NCBI GenBank assembly: GCA_002344525.1 | Contig: DDTJ01000054.1 | Coordinates: 3,570 to 67,569 of the forward strand | DNA length: 64,000 nucleotides | Source of the DNA: Akkermansiaceae bacterium UBA2367 | GTDB taxonomy: Bacteria > Verrucomicrobiota > Verrucomicrobiia > Verrucomicrobiales > DEV007 | Reading direction: 5' to 3' | Shown: piece after piece, positions 24,971-34,004 of the stretch | Numbering within the stretch: position 1 is the first letter of the stretch | Layout of the letters: each line of letters begins with the position of its first letter | Program-made: the position numbers and the translations under genes | Notes under the pieces: generated by a model | What the model saw: only the letters and a program-made list of their open reading frames with translations | Told to the model about the DNA's origin: nothing | Database searches by the model: none

Positions 24971-26022
24971 TGAACGGCGGGATCGGATGCACAGCGCCGG
25001 AAGCGCAGGGTAGCGAAGCTCGTGAGAGCTTCGGCGAACGTCGTTTGCGACATCGAAGCGGAGAAGTTCTCACGAACTTCTCTACGGCTTCGCAAGCCGG
25101 CTTTACTCTGGTGGAGCTGCTGGTGGCGCTGGTCATCATGGCCAGCCTCGTCGCGGTGGCCTCGGTCTCGGTCGAGTCCACCCAGAGCCGGGCCCGCGCC
25201 GACAAGACCGCAGCGATCGGGAATGGGGTGGTCGAGGCATTGGAGCGGACGGACGGACTGAGCTTCGTGTCCGACTTCGGACGGCTGCCCACCAATAAGG
25301 AGGAGCTGCGGTTTCTGTTCTCGCAGAAAGTCATCACCGCCGGTGACGAGGAAGAGGCGGCGGTGTATCAGCCGATCCCGCTGGAGTTCAAGGAGACCAC
25401 GGTCGATTCCGCCTTCCGCACCTATTTCAACGACCTCCACCTCAAATTGAACGCAGGATGGCGTGGACCCTACAGCCGGGCCACGGAGCTTAACACTGTT
25501 GGATCAAACCTCACTAAAAGGAGCGTCCTTTTCGATGGATGGAAGAACGAGTGGGAAGTCGAACCGGTCGACGGAGAAATATTCGTGCTGAAGAGTCCCG
25601 GACGGGACGGCGGATACGATCCCGCAACTGTCGACTGGCAGGACGAGGATCGGTTCTTCGATATCAACCGATTTCTAGTGACGGAGGGCGTGCATCTGAT
25701 CGTCAAGGTGGTCAAGGTGTTCGACAACGGTTCCCCCCGCAAGGAAATCGAAGAGGGTACGCTGACAGATTTCACCCTGAGCGCCGTGGTCTTCGCGCCC
25801 ACGTCGGCCCCGAAGTTCGCCACGGTCGGCTACGAGGAGAAGGTGACGACGAGTCCGCCCGGCTCCGATTTCCTCGACCTGACCGATCTGACGGTCGGCC
25901 ATCGGATGGTCTTCGTCTTCGCCACGGAGAATGGCGGCAGGAAATTCGTGGGCAGCCCCCGGCTGCTGCACATCAAGCCGGGAGTGCAGCCGGACGAGAC
26001 AATCACCCTGAAGGAACTTTGA
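24970..26022 (+). CDS. Pseudopilin 3 with long palindrome-derived leader
   Basis: A 350-residue protein. The N-helix is AGFTLVELLVALVIMASLVA, with the canonical Gly at -1. The leader before it is 44 residues, far longer than most prepilin leaders, and is encoded by a stretch full of inverted repeats (24985-25095). No in-frame ATG exists between 24970 and the helix; the start is supported by the TAATG overlap with pseudopilin 2. The globular part includes WRGPYSRATEL and a C-terminal beta region (GHRMVFVFATENGGRKFVG). It is probably a minor pseudopilin of the same machine. Confidence 0.75.
   Translation: MNGGIGCTAPEAQGSEARESFGERRLRHRSGEVLTNFSTASQAGFTLVELLVALVIMASLVAVASVSVESTQSRARADKTAAIGNGVVEALERTDGLSFVSDFGRLPTNKEELRFLFSQKVITAGDEEEAAVYQPIPLEFKETTVDSAFRTYFNDLHLKLNAGWRGPYSRATELNTVGSNLTKRSVLFDGWKNEWEVEPVDGEIFVLKSPGRDGGYDPATVDWQDEDRFFDINRFLVTEGVHLIVKVVKVFDNGSPRKEIEEGTLTDFTLSAVVFAPTSAPKFATVGYEEKVTTSPPGSDFLDLTDLTVGHRMVFVFATENGGRKFVGSPRLLHIKPGVQPDETITLKEL
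24985..25095. repeat. Palindromic repeat units within the pseudopilin 3 leader
   Basis: Successive hairpins are visible: GCGCCGGAAGCGC (25001-25013 region), AGCGAAGCTCGTGAGAGCTTCG (25013-25034) and GAGAAGTTCTCACGAACTTCTC (25061-25082), the last two with the same CTCGTGAG/CTCACGA-type centre. This architecture is typical of intergenic palindromic repeats, yet here it is translated. Confidence 0.65.
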
Positions 26023-26040
26023 CGAGGAAGCCCTCCGCGC

Positions 26041-27438
26041 ATGCGGCTTGCGGGAACGATGGCGAACCGACAAAAAATACCGAACAAGAGACTGGCGGTG
26101 CTGGCCTACGACGGCCGGGACTGGTCCGCCTATGCCTTCCACGGCAGCAAGATCGCCTGGTTCCGTGAGGGCGGCGCGGCGAACTCCGTTCCGGGGGGCA
26201 TCCTGAACTTCCTCCGCGAGCAGCGCATCCGCACCGTGCGGGTCCTGCTCGAAGGCGAGGTCCGCCGACTGGAGACCGCCCTGCCCGCCAAGCTTTCCTT
26301 TGCCGATGTCTCCGCGATGCTGGCCCACGAGGTGGCGGGGCAGTCCGGCACCGACGGCCTGGGGCTGGTCTGCGCGGGGGGAAGTGGCAGCCTCGTCGGC
26401 GCCTCCGAGCCCTGCATGCTGTGCGGCGCCTTCGACCGGCAGCAGGTCGACGACCTTCACCGGCAGTTGACCGGGGCTGGCCTGCGCTTCGACGGGGTGG
26501 GTTCGCTGGAGCTGGCCTGCGCCGCGCATTGGAACGCCCATCGCAACCGGGACAAGGAATCGCTCGTCCTCTTCCGCAGGGACCACGGCTTCGTGCTGCC
26601 GGCACGGGGTCTGCCCGATCAGCCCGGACCCGTCGCTCTCTCCGGCGGACTGCGCCAGGTGGAGCGGGACCCCGAGGCTTGGCGGACCCGCTTCCTTCGC
26701 GGCCACCGCTACCTGGCGAAAGCCGAATCGCTCTCCATCTTCGCCTTGGGGGCGGATGTCGGCGAGGTCGCCCCCATTTTGGACTCCGTCGAGGAGCTGC
26801 CGCGGGCGAGCTACCCGGACCCCGAAATCCTGATGGCGGGCGCCGCCCGCGAGGCCGCGCTCGGCCAGGCCAACCAGTTCAGCGCTCCGGTGCCGATCCG
26901 GAATCCCCATGTGCAGCGCCAGCGCTTCAGCCACGCCTTCATCGTCGTTCCCTGCGTGCTCATCCTGATGCTGCCGCTCTTCGTCTCGGGACTCCTCAAG
27001 TGGAGCTACCACCTCCGGATGAACGAACTCAAGGCGATCGCCGCGAAGTATGCGCCGCTGGAGGCGCGGATCAAGGACGCGGAACGGAGGAAGGTGCAGG
27101 CGCAGGCCCGCTACGACAGCGCGGTGGCGGTCCAGCAGAACCTGGCCGAGCGGCGAAAGCCCCTCTTCGCCTTCATCCATCTCGCCTACTTCTTCAGCAA
27201 GCATGCCGGGAACTCCGTCCGTCTGGATTCCATCTCGGACAAGGGCGGGGAGATCGAGGTCCGGGGCATCTACACCGATCCCGAGGACGGGCTCGCCTTG
27301 TCAGCCGAGCTCAACCGCTTTGCCGCGGACAAGAACCTGCGCATCGTGCGCAACCGGGTCGAGGAGCGGCGGGATGCCGAAGGGCGGGTCGTCCTCGAGC
27401 TCGGACTGGGCGTGGACTACCGAGGGCTCAGCAAATGA
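26041..27438 (+). CDS. PilM/PilN-like fusion (GspL-type inner-membrane platform protein)
   Basis: A 465-residue protein. Residues about 1-290 resemble the actin-like cytoplasmic domain of PilM/GspL (RLAVLAYDGRDWSAYAF, RTVRVLLEGEVRRLE, VALSGGLRQVE). One membrane helix follows (FIVVPCVLILMLPLFVSGLL, about 303-322), then a coiled coil (LEARIKDAERRKVQAQARY) and a periplasmic PilN-like ferredoxin fold (VRLDSISDKGGEIEVRGIYTD). The single chain thus does the work of separate PilM and PilN, as GspL does in type II secretion. ATG 26059 is an alternative start. It overlaps the next gene by four bases. Confidence 0.72.
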   Translation: MRLAGTMANRQKIPNKRLAVLAYDGRDWSAYAFHGSKIAWFREGGAANSVPGGILNFLREQRIRTVRVLLEGEVRRLETALPAKLSFADVSAMLAHEVAGQSGTDGLGLVCAGGSGSLVGASEPCMLCGAFDRQQVDDLHRQLTGAGLRFDGVGSLELACAAHWNAHRNRDKESLVLFRRDHGFVLPARGLPDQPGPVALSGGLRQVERDPEAWRTRFLRGHRYLAKAESLSIFALGADVGEVAPILDSVEELPRASYPDPEILMAGAAREAALGQANQFSAPVPIRNPHVQRQRFSHAFIVVPCVLILMLPLFVSGLLKWSYHLRMNELKAIAAKYAPLEARIKDAERRKVQAQARYDSAVAVQQNLAERRKPLFAFIHLAYFFSKHAGNSVRLDSISDKGGEIEVRGIYTDPEDGLALSAELNRFAADKNLRIVRNRVEERRDAEGRVVLELGLGVDYRGLSK

Positions 27439-28106
27439 ATCTGCTCCGCAACACCAACAGTTGGCACTGGTTGCTGATGGCGATGGCGGGCAGCCTGCTC
27501 GTCGTGGCGTACCCCGTCCGTCTCGTCTGGAAGAAGATCGCCGGGGAGAAGGGACCCCTCTTGCAGGCCATGCAGGTCCGCGCGGACGAACTGAAGCTGC
27601 TGGTCGAGGAGGATGTCTTCGTCCACGAGCACCAGGCCGCCGAGATCCAGAAGCGCATCGACGTCTACGAGGCCGCGGTCCGCGAGAAGGCGGGGCAGCC
27701 CATCCCCGCAGGGGCGCAGTCGGTGGGGGTGCTGGGCAGCGAGATCAGCCGTGCGCTGCTCAAGTATCGGCTCAGGGTGGTCGAGCAGGAGCAGGTGGAG
27801 GTTCCGGAACCCGCGAAACCCGTGGCAACGGCAGCGGCGACTGCCGCCGTCCCGCCGGAGGTGGCGGAGGCCTTGGCGGCGCAGGCCGCCGCGACGGAGG
27901 CCGCCGCGCAGAACCAGCAGACCCTGCCCTTCGAGACCCGCGAAATCCGCTACGTCGTCGAGGGCGAGTACAAATACATGTTCATGTTCCTGGTGCGGCA
28001 ATCCCAGCTGAAGCCGTCCTACCACTTCAAGGACATCAAGATCTCTCCCGCCGCCGGGGAAAGCGGCATGAGGATGGAGTTCACGGTGCAGATCCATTTC
28101 ACCTGA
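27435..28106 (+). CDS. PilO/GspM-like inner-membrane protein
   Basis: A 223-residue bitopic protein: one N-terminal membrane helix (WLLMAMAGSLLVVAYPVRLVW), a charged coiled coil (about residues 35-80), an Ala/Pro-rich linker, and a C-terminal domain (IRYVVEGEYKYMFMFLVRQ, SYHFKDIKISP, MRMEFTVQIHF) matching the ferredoxin-like fold of PilO/GspM. The assignment rests on topology plus position between the PilM/N-like gene and gspE. The start overlaps the preceding stop (ATGA). It would pair with the PilN-like domain to form the periplasmic alignment complex. Confidence 0.68.
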   Translation: MNLLRNTNSWHWLLMAMAGSLLVVAYPVRLVWKKIAGEKGPLLQAMQVRADELKLLVEEDVFVHEHQAAEIQKRIDVYEAAVREKAGQPIPAGAQSVGVLGSEISRALLKYRLRVVEQEQVEVPEPAKPVATAAATAAVPPEVAEALAAQAAATEAAAQNQQTLPFETREIRYVVEGEYKYMFMFLVRQSQLKPSYHFKDIKISPAAGESGMRMEFTVQIHFT

Positions 28107-28109
28107 GCC

Positions 28110-29600
28110 ATGGTCACCTCCGCCTCCCATCTCATCGACGTGACCAAGGTGTCCGTCCTGCAGCCGGTCCTCGACCTGCTGCCGCCTCGCATGGCCCGGA
28201 GCCTCGGAGTGCTGCCCGTGTCGCTGGAGGCGTCGCGCCTGAGCGTGTGCGTGCGCGACCGGATGGATTTCGCCCTGCTGGGCAAAGTGGAGCACCTTCT
28301 GCCCGATCTGGAGATCGTCGCCTACGAGCCGGAGCATCCCGACCGCTTCGCCGAGGCGCTCGCCCGCAACTACCCGGACGCCGTGGTCCGCGGCGAGCTC
28401 GACCAGGCGGTGAACCTCTTCGACTACCTGCTGCGGCGCGCCCTGAACAACAACGCGTCGGACATCCATCTCTGCCCCACCCGGGACGGGATGCAGATCA
28501 AGATGCGGGTGGACGGCAAGCTCCGCCCGGACCGCGCGGTCTCCAACCGGGTCGCGGACGAGCTGGTTACCTATGTCAAGGTGCTGGCCACCCTCGACAT
28601 CTCGCAGAAGCGGGAGCCGCAGGATGGAAACATCGCCCACGAGCTTGACGGCACCGTCGTCAACCTGCGCGTGGCGACCGTGCCGACCATCCACGGCGAG
28701 CACGCGACCCTGCGCGTCCTCAGCCAGACGCACGAGGTCCAGCGGCTCGACCGTCTCGAGGACATCGGGCTGAGCGACCGGCAATACCGGATGCTCAAGA
28801 GCGCCCTGGAGATCCCCAACGGGGTCGTCATCATCTCGGGCCCCACCGGCAGCGGCAAGACCACGACCCTCTACGCGGGACTGCGCGAGCTGGTCGACCA
28901 GCAGATCCTGCACATCGTCAGCATCGAGGACCCGGTGGAGAAGCCCGTGGACGGCGTCACCCAGATCAAGGTCGACAGCCGGCAGGAGCGGGTCAGCTTC
29001 GCCCGCGCCCTGCGCAGCGTGCTCCGCCACGACCCGGACGTGATCATGATCGGCGAGATCCGCGATGGGGAGACCGCCGAGACGGCCCTGAAGAGCGCCC
29101 TGACCGGCCACCTCGTGCTCGCCACCCTGCACACCAACAGCGCCCCGGGCATCCTGAACCGGCTCGTCGATCTCGGAGCCCCGCGCTTCCTCGTCGCGGC
29201 CACGCTCCGCCTCGTCATGGCCCAGCGCCTCCTGCGGAGACCCTGCCGCCACTGCATGACTTGGGCGGAGGCGTCCGAGGAGGTCTGCCGCCGCCACGGG
29301 TGGGAGCCGCCGGTCCAGATTCCGCGCGTCAAGGGCTGCGCCTACTGCGGCATGACCGGATACTCGGGCCGGACCGCGATCTACGAGATGCTGCCGGTGA
29401 CCGAAGAGGTCCGCGACCTGCTGCTGGAGGGCAACAGCGAGGCCGCGATGTACGACTACCTCAAGGGCAAGGCGCCCGGCCTGACCCTGCGCGGGGACGG
29501 TCTCGAAAAGGTGAGGGCGGGCGAGACCACGCTCGAGGAGCTGGAGCGGACGGTGATCGACGAGGACCACGCTCTGTTTCAACTGGAGGAGGAAGGATAA
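28110..29600 (+). CDS. gspE: Type II secretion / pilus assembly ATPase GspE/PilB
   Basis: A 496-residue assembly ATPase. It has a short N1 domain, then DYLLRRALNNNASDIHLCP (N2), Walker A GPTGSGKTTT (about residue 245), Asp box IVSIEDPVEKPVDGV, Walker B DPDVIMIGEIRDGETAETAL, His box LVLATLHTNSAP, and a zinc-binding tetracysteine domain with CRHC and CAYC about 30 residues apart. That zinc finger is the feature that separates GspE/PilB from PilT. It powers pseudopilin polymerisation at the inner membrane. It is shorter than PilB (about 560), mostly at the N-terminus. The stop overlaps the gspF start (TAATG). Confidence 0.92.
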   Translation: MVTSASHLIDVTKVSVLQPVLDLLPPRMARSLGVLPVSLEASRLSVCVRDRMDFALLGKVEHLLPDLEIVAYEPEHPDRFAEALARNYPDAVVRGELDQAVNLFDYLLRRALNNNASDIHLCPTRDGMQIKMRVDGKLRPDRAVSNRVADELVTYVKVLATLDISQKREPQDGNIAHELDGTVVNLRVATVPTIHGEHATLRVLSQTHEVQRLDRLEDIGLSDRQYRMLKSALEIPNGVVIISGPTGSGKTTTLYAGLRELVDQQILHIVSIEDPVEKPVDGVTQIKVDSRQERVSFARALRSVLRHDPDVIMIGEIRDGETAETALKSALTGHLVLATLHTNSAPGILNRLVDLGAPRFLVAATLRLVMAQRLLRRPCRHCMTWAEASEEVCRRHGWEPPVQIPRVKGCAYCGMTGYSGRTAIYEMLPVTEEVRDLLLEGNSEAAMYDYLKGKAPGLTLRGDGLEKVRAGETTLEELERTVIDEDHALFQLEEEG

Positions 29601-30826
29601 TGTTCTTCAACTACATCGGCGTCGCGGACGGGAAGAAGGTGGCCGCGCTCATCGAGGGCGCGACCCTCCAGGAGGCGACCGCCCAGTTGCGCGGCCAGGG
29701 CATCATGGTCATCGAGATCAATCCGGCGCGCTCCGGACCGAAGGGAGCGCTCCGTCCCCGGACCCGGCTGGAGCGTTTCCTGACGCCGCACATGGTCCGG
29801 AAGGCGGAGATCGAGCAGGCCTTCCGGCAACTGGTCATCCTGCTGAAGGGAGACGTGGCGGTGGTGGAGAGCTTCGAGATCGTGGCCGGTCTGAACAAGG
29901 GCATGCTGGCCCAGTCGCTCGCGGAGGTCGCGGGGCAGGTGCGCGAGGGCAGTTCGCTGCATGCCGCCATGCGTGAGCACATGGCCTTCGTCGGCCCCTT
30001 GCCGGTCAGCCTCGTCGAGGTGGGCGAGGCCAACGGCACGCTGCCGCAGATGTTCACCTACTGCGTGAACCTCATGGAGCAGCGCCGCAGCCTCCGGAAC
30101 AAGGTGCTCCAGGCTATGATCTACCCCGCCATCGTGGTGGTCATGGGGCTCGGGGTGGGCTGGTACACGACGGCGGTGGCCATGCCCAAGATCGCTTCCG
30201 TGCTCGACGGGGATCTTGAAAAGCTGCCCGCCATCACCCGGGCGCTGCTCGGCACCAGCGACTGGGTCATCCAATACGGATACTGGGTGATCCTCGGCCC
30301 GCTCCTCTTCGCCATCCTCCTCCTGATCCTGCGGAAGAACGAGCGCATCCGCCATGCCCTCGACCACCTCGCCCTCCTCATGCCGCTGTTCGGCAAGGTG
30401 TCGCGCTTCGCGGCCAACGGCCTGTGGAACAAGACCATGGCCCTGCTGCTCGACAGCGGCATCCCGGTGGTGGAATCCCTCGATCTGACGCGCCGGACCC
30501 TGGGCAACCGCTATTACCGGAGCCAGTTCGACCAGTTGATCGAGCGGGTGCTCTCGGGCAAGTCCCTTTCCGCAGGCATGGCCTCGACCAAGCTGAGCCG
30601 CCTCTCGCCGCTCTCCGACTCCCTCATCCGGGTCGGGGAGAACTCGGGCAACATCGACGAGGGCCTGCGTTTCGTCGGCGACTACTACGAGGACCAGTTG
30701 GCGCGGCGCCTCGACCTGCTGAGCAAGCTGGTCGAACCCACCCTGATCGTCGTGGTCGGCGGCATGGTCGCCCTCGTCTACACCGGATTCTTCATGGGCA
30801 TGGCGGCGATGAACGCCGCGCGCTGA
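29600..30826 (+). CDS. gspF: Inner-membrane platform protein GspF/PilC
   Basis: A 408-residue polytopic platform protein that couples the ATPase to pseudopilin addition. The start is ATG 29600, which overlaps the gspE stop and follows a strong GGAGGAGGAAGG. It has the two tandem T2SSF helical domains: the first around FRQLVILLKGDVAVVESFEI with REGSSLHAAM and VSLVEVGEANGTLPQMF, the second around GLWNKTMALLLDSGIPVVES with SLIRVGENSGNIDEGL. Three membrane helices are visible (IYPAIVVVMGLGVGWYTT, YWVILGPLLFAILLLIL and LIVVVGGMVALVYTGFFMGM). Confidence 0.93.
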   Translation: MFFNYIGVADGKKVAALIEGATLQEATAQLRGQGIMVIEINPARSGPKGALRPRTRLERFLTPHMVRKAEIEQAFRQLVILLKGDVAVVESFEIVAGLNKGMLAQSLAEVAGQVREGSSLHAAMREHMAFVGPLPVSLVEVGEANGTLPQMFTYCVNLMEQRRSLRNKVLQAMIYPAIVVVMGLGVGWYTTAVAMPKIASVLDGDLEKLPAITRALLGTSDWVIQYGYWVILGPLLFAILLLILRKNERIRHALDHLALLMPLFGKVSRFAANGLWNKTMALLLDSGIPVVESLDLTRRTLGNRYYRSQFDQLIERVLSGKSLSAGMASTKLSRLSPLSDSLIRVGENSGNIDEGLRFVGDYYEDQLARRLDLLSKLVEPTLIVVVGGMVALVYTGFFMGMAAMNAAR

Positions 30827-30846
30827 GCGGAACGATCACAGACTGA

Positions 30847-31497
30847 ATGAAACGCATGAACACAAGCAAACTGAAATGGCTGCTGGCGGGGGTCGCGATG
30901 GCCGCCCAGGGACTGGCGGCCCAGGAACCGGAAATCCCCATACCGGCGGACCAGCCGACGGTCCAGGAACAGGTGCCGCCTCCGCCGCAACCGATGGTCC
31001 AGGCACCGGCGATCCCTCTCGTCGATCCGCCGCAGAGTTTGGTCGGCGAGGACGGAGAGGCCGAACTGGATCTCGTGGACCCCTTCCAGCGGGGAAGTGC
31101 GAGGGGTGGCGCGGGAGCGGCCGAGGAGGCGGGGCCGGACGGGATGTCCCCCACTTCGCTGGGAGAGATCTCCGAGGAGTTCCGCATCCTCGCCATCGTT
31201 ATTCCCGAGGGCAAGGACCGCCAGCCCATGGCCCTGATCCGCCTGCGGAACGAATCGAGCCCGCAGGTCGTCACGAAGGAAGACCTCGTCCAGATCAAGC
31301 GGCGTGCGCCCGACCGCCGCCAGCCGGTCCCGGCGCGTCAGCCGGTCGACGCCCAGGGCCAGCCCTCCTTCGCGGAAAGCGCCCTCAACGCCCTCGATGG
31401 CTATTCCTTCTACCTGCACATCAAGGACATCCAGCCGACCTACATCGAGGCCTACCAGAAGAAGAGCCCGAACGAAACCATTATCCTGAGGTGGTGA
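30847..31497 (+). CDS. PilP/GspC-like periplasmic protein
   Basis: A 216-residue protein with an N-terminal export signal or anchor (LKWLLAGVAMAAQGLAA), a Pro-rich linker (about 28-65) and a C-terminal domain that begins LVDPFQRG. The linker plus DPF arrangement is typical of PilP and GspC, which bridge the inner-membrane platform and the secretin. The end of the chain (YSFYLHIKDIQPTYIEAYQK) is beta/alpha-like. The assignment relies on position between gspF and the secretin gene and on this layout, not on a firm family signature. Confidence 0.6.
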   Translation: MKRMNTSKLKWLLAGVAMAAQGLAAQEPEIPIPADQPTVQEQVPPPPQPMVQAPAIPLVDPPQSLVGEDGEAELDLVDPFQRGSARGGAGAAEEAGPDGMSPTSLGEISEEFRILAIVIPEGKDRQPMALIRLRNESSPQVVTKEDLVQIKRRAPDRRQPVPARQPVDAQGQPSFAESALNALDGYSFYLHIKDIQPTYIEAYQKKSPNETIILRW

Positions 31498-31504
31498 AGA
31501 AACC

Positions 31505-33388
31505 ATGAGAACCCATTTCCAACACATCATCCGGCTCCTTGTCGCCTGTCTCCTGATCCCCGCAGGGCTGTCCGCCCAGATGCACTTCGAGCACGGCCGC
31601 GTCCCCGTCATCAAATCGCTCCTGCTCCGCGAGGCGCCGGCCCACTACGCGGCTTGGTTGATCGGGGAAGTCTGGGGCAAGCCCATCGTGGTCAACGAAG
31701 GCGCGCGGGACAAGGAGATCAGTATTTTTCTCGACAACATCAACTGCCTCAACGCGCTGAAGGCGGTCTGCCATTCCAACGGCCTCTGGTTCCAGGAGGA
31801 TCCCGAAAGCGGCATCATCTACGTGGAGACGCTCGAGGAGTACATCAAGGGGAGCCGCCTCAACAACCAGAAGCGGGTCGAGGTGCTGACCATCGTGTAT
31901 CCGCGGGCCGAGGACGTCGCCGCGAGCCTTCAGGAGCTCTTCCAGGAGATGGTGGTCTACGTGAAGCCGGAGTTCGAGAACGGAGACGCCAGCGAGGACA
32001 TCGAGCGCGCCATCGACCGCATGAGCCAGCTCTCCAGCATGTCCACCATCGTGAACGAGTCCGGGACGGGCGGCGTCGGTGGCAACCGCTCCTCCTCGTC
32101 CACCTCCCGCAGTTCCACCTCGCGAGGCAACCGGGGCAACACCCGCGACCAGGAGGGCATCGAGGCCACCTCGCGCTTCCAGGACGAGCTCGAAGAGCTG
32201 GAGACCCGGCCCGACCAGGTCGAGGCCGCCGTCAGCGGGGAGCCGACCCGGCTCAATCCCGGTCTGGTCTACGTCGCCGCGGTGAGGCAGTCGAACACCC
32301 TCATGCTCCGTTCCTCCGATCCGGACGCGATCCAGCAGATCAAGGACGTCGTCGCCGAACTGGACCGGCCCCGGGCGCAGGTGCTGCTCGAGGTGAAGGT
32401 CCTCGCCCTCGACGTGAGCAAGGAGAAACAGCGCGCCGTCGACATCCTCTTCAACTCCCAAGCGGGCGACGCCAGCGCCGGCTTCGCCAATGGGCTGGCC
32501 AACATCCCGACCGACGCCGCAGGCAATTTCGTTCCTAACGAGTTCGGCTTGCTCGGTCTCGCCGAGACCGGCTTCGACCCCCGCGCCGTGGTCTTCCAGG
32601 CCATCGGCGAGGAGGTCCAGGCGAGGATCAAGCTCCTCGACAGCGAAGGCAAGATCGAGCGGCTCGCCACGCCGAACCTCATGGTCGCCGACCTCGAGGC
32701 TTCGCGCATCTTCGTCGGGGACGAAACCACCATCCTCACCGAGGTCAACGTGACCTCGAACACGTCCAGCGGCGACAATCCGGTGGTCACGGTGGACCGC
32801 GACCCCCAAACCGAGCGTCGCGACATCGGGACCACCCTGGTCATCACACCCAAGATCCACGCCGACAACACGGTGACCATCCGCGTCATGCAGGAGAACG
32901 CCCGCGTCGGCCCGACCAAGTCCATCGTCTACGGAGACATGGCGGCCGGCGATTTCTTCGAGACCACCGACATCCAGAAGCAGACCATCACCTCCACCGT
33001 GGTGGCCAAGTCCGGGCAGATGGTGGCGCTGGGCGGCCTCGTCCACCGGGGCAAGAGCCGTGATGTCACCAGCGTGCCGGGGCTGTCGAAGGTGCCTATC
33101 GTGGGTCCTCTCTTCGAGAAGAAGGCGACGGTCGAGACCCAATCGGAGTTGATCGTGCTCATTCGTCCCTTCGTCATGCTCACCCCGTCCAACGCGGAGC
33201 GGCTCAGCCGGAGCCACCTCAACCGGACCTCCTCCCATCCGGCGGTCCACGACGGGTCTCTGGAGTTCGCCCCCGGCAATCCCGTCGCCAAGGAGAACCG
33301 CAGCACTCGCGCCCAGATCCTTCAGGATCGTCTCGAAGTGAAAAGCACCCCCTACGATCTCATGACCGGGGAGAAGAAACGGAAATGA
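31505..33388 (+). CDS. gspD: Secretin GspD/PilQ (outer-membrane pore)
   Basis: A 627-residue protein with a signal peptide (LLVACLLIPAGLSAQ). An N0/STN-like domain (residues about 35-115) and one N1-type domain follow, interrupted by a long Ser/Arg/Gly-rich insertion (RSSSSTSRSSTSRGNRGN, about 195-220). The secretin domain has RAQVLLEVKVLALDVSKEK, GKIERLATPNLMVADLEAS, GTTLVITPKIHADNTVTI, MVALGGLVHRGKSRDVTSVP and VPIVGPLFEKKATVETQSEL, then the IVLIRPFVM strand. It forms the outer-membrane channel. There is no lipobox, and no pilotin is obvious unless the next lipoprotein serves. It overlaps that gene by four bases. Confidence 0.93.
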   Translation: MRTHFQHIIRLLVACLLIPAGLSAQMHFEHGRVPVIKSLLLREAPAHYAAWLIGEVWGKPIVVNEGARDKEISIFLDNINCLNALKAVCHSNGLWFQEDPESGIIYVETLEEYIKGSRLNNQKRVEVLTIVYPRAEDVAASLQELFQEMVVYVKPEFENGDASEDIERAIDRMSQLSSMSTIVNESGTGGVGGNRSSSSTSRSSTSRGNRGNTRDQEGIEATSRFQDELEELETRPDQVEAAVSGEPTRLNPGLVYVAAVRQSNTLMLRSSDPDAIQQIKDVVAELDRPRAQVLLEVKVLALDVSKEKQRAVDILFNSQAGDASAGFANGLANIPTDAAGNFVPNEFGLLGLAETGFDPRAVVFQAIGEEVQARIKLLDSEGKIERLATPNLMVADLEASRIFVGDETTILTEVNVTSNTSSGDNPVVTVDRDPQTERRDIGTTLVITPKIHADNTVTIRVMQENARVGPTKSIVYGDMAAGDFFETTDIQKQTITSTVVAKSGQMVALGGLVHRGKSRDVTSVPGLSKVPIVGPLFEKKATVETQSELIVLIRPFVMLTPSNAERLSRSHLNRTSSHPAVHDGSLEFAPGNPVAKENRSTRAQILQDRLEVKSTPYDLMTGEKKRK

Positions 33389-34002
33389 ACAGATATTTCT
33401 TCCTCGGCTTGGCCCTCTGCCTGATCGTGGGCAGCGGATGCCGGAGCCTGCCCGGATCCGGCGGCGCTCCCCTCGGCGTTGCCTCCGACGGCGGATCGCT
33501 GGACGGGGAGTTCGAAACCGGCAAGGCCCTTCTCGAATCCGGATACAACATGGAGGCGATCAAGCACTTCGCCGCCATCCGGGACCGGGCCGGACATCAG
33601 GAGGAGCGGGACCGGGCCGTCATCGGCCTCGCCATGGCGCTGCAGGATTCCGGCAACAGCGGGGCCGCCCTCGGCGCGCTCGAGCCGCTGCCCGTTCTGC
33701 CGAAGACCGAGCTCGAAGCGAGAAAGTGCGTCCTCGCCGGAGAGCTCCATCTCCACCAGAAGAACTACGAGCCGGCACGGACCTGGCTGGCGCGCGGTCT
33801 CGATGTCGAGCCGAAGAGCCAAGCGTACTACCGTGCTCCCGCCCTCTTCAATCTCGGCAAGGCCATGCTCGCGCTCGACGACCTCGAGGGTGCCCGCGAA
33901 GCCTTCGCGATGGCGGCCGGGGTCTTCAGCTCCAACGAAGACGAAGAAAATGCGCGGCAATGCCGGGACATCATGGACGATATCGACAAGTCCCTCCTCT
34001 GA
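33385..34002 (+). CDS. TPR lipoprotein, possible secretin pilotin
   Basis: A 205-residue protein with a lipoprotein-like signal (YFFLGLALCLIVGSGC) and TPR-type helices: LDGEFETGKALLESGYNMEA, RDRAVIGLAMALQDSGNS, LAGELHLHQKNYEPARTWL and ALFNLGKAMLALDDLEGARE. Its ATG overlaps the secretin stop, so the two are translated together. PilF/PilW pilotins are TPR lipoproteins that help the secretin reach the outer membrane, and this gene has the right size, signal and position; that role is inference. Confidence 0.72.
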   Translation: MNRYFFLGLALCLIVGSGCRSLPGSGGAPLGVASDGGSLDGEFETGKALLESGYNMEAIKHFAAIRDRAGHQEERDRAVIGLAMALQDSGNSGAALGALEPLPVLPKTELEARKCVLAGELHLHQKNYEPARTWLARGLDVEPKSQAYYRAPALFNLGKAMLALDDLEGAREAFAMAAGVFSSNEDEENARQCRDIMDDIDKSLL

Positions 34003-34004
34003 CC

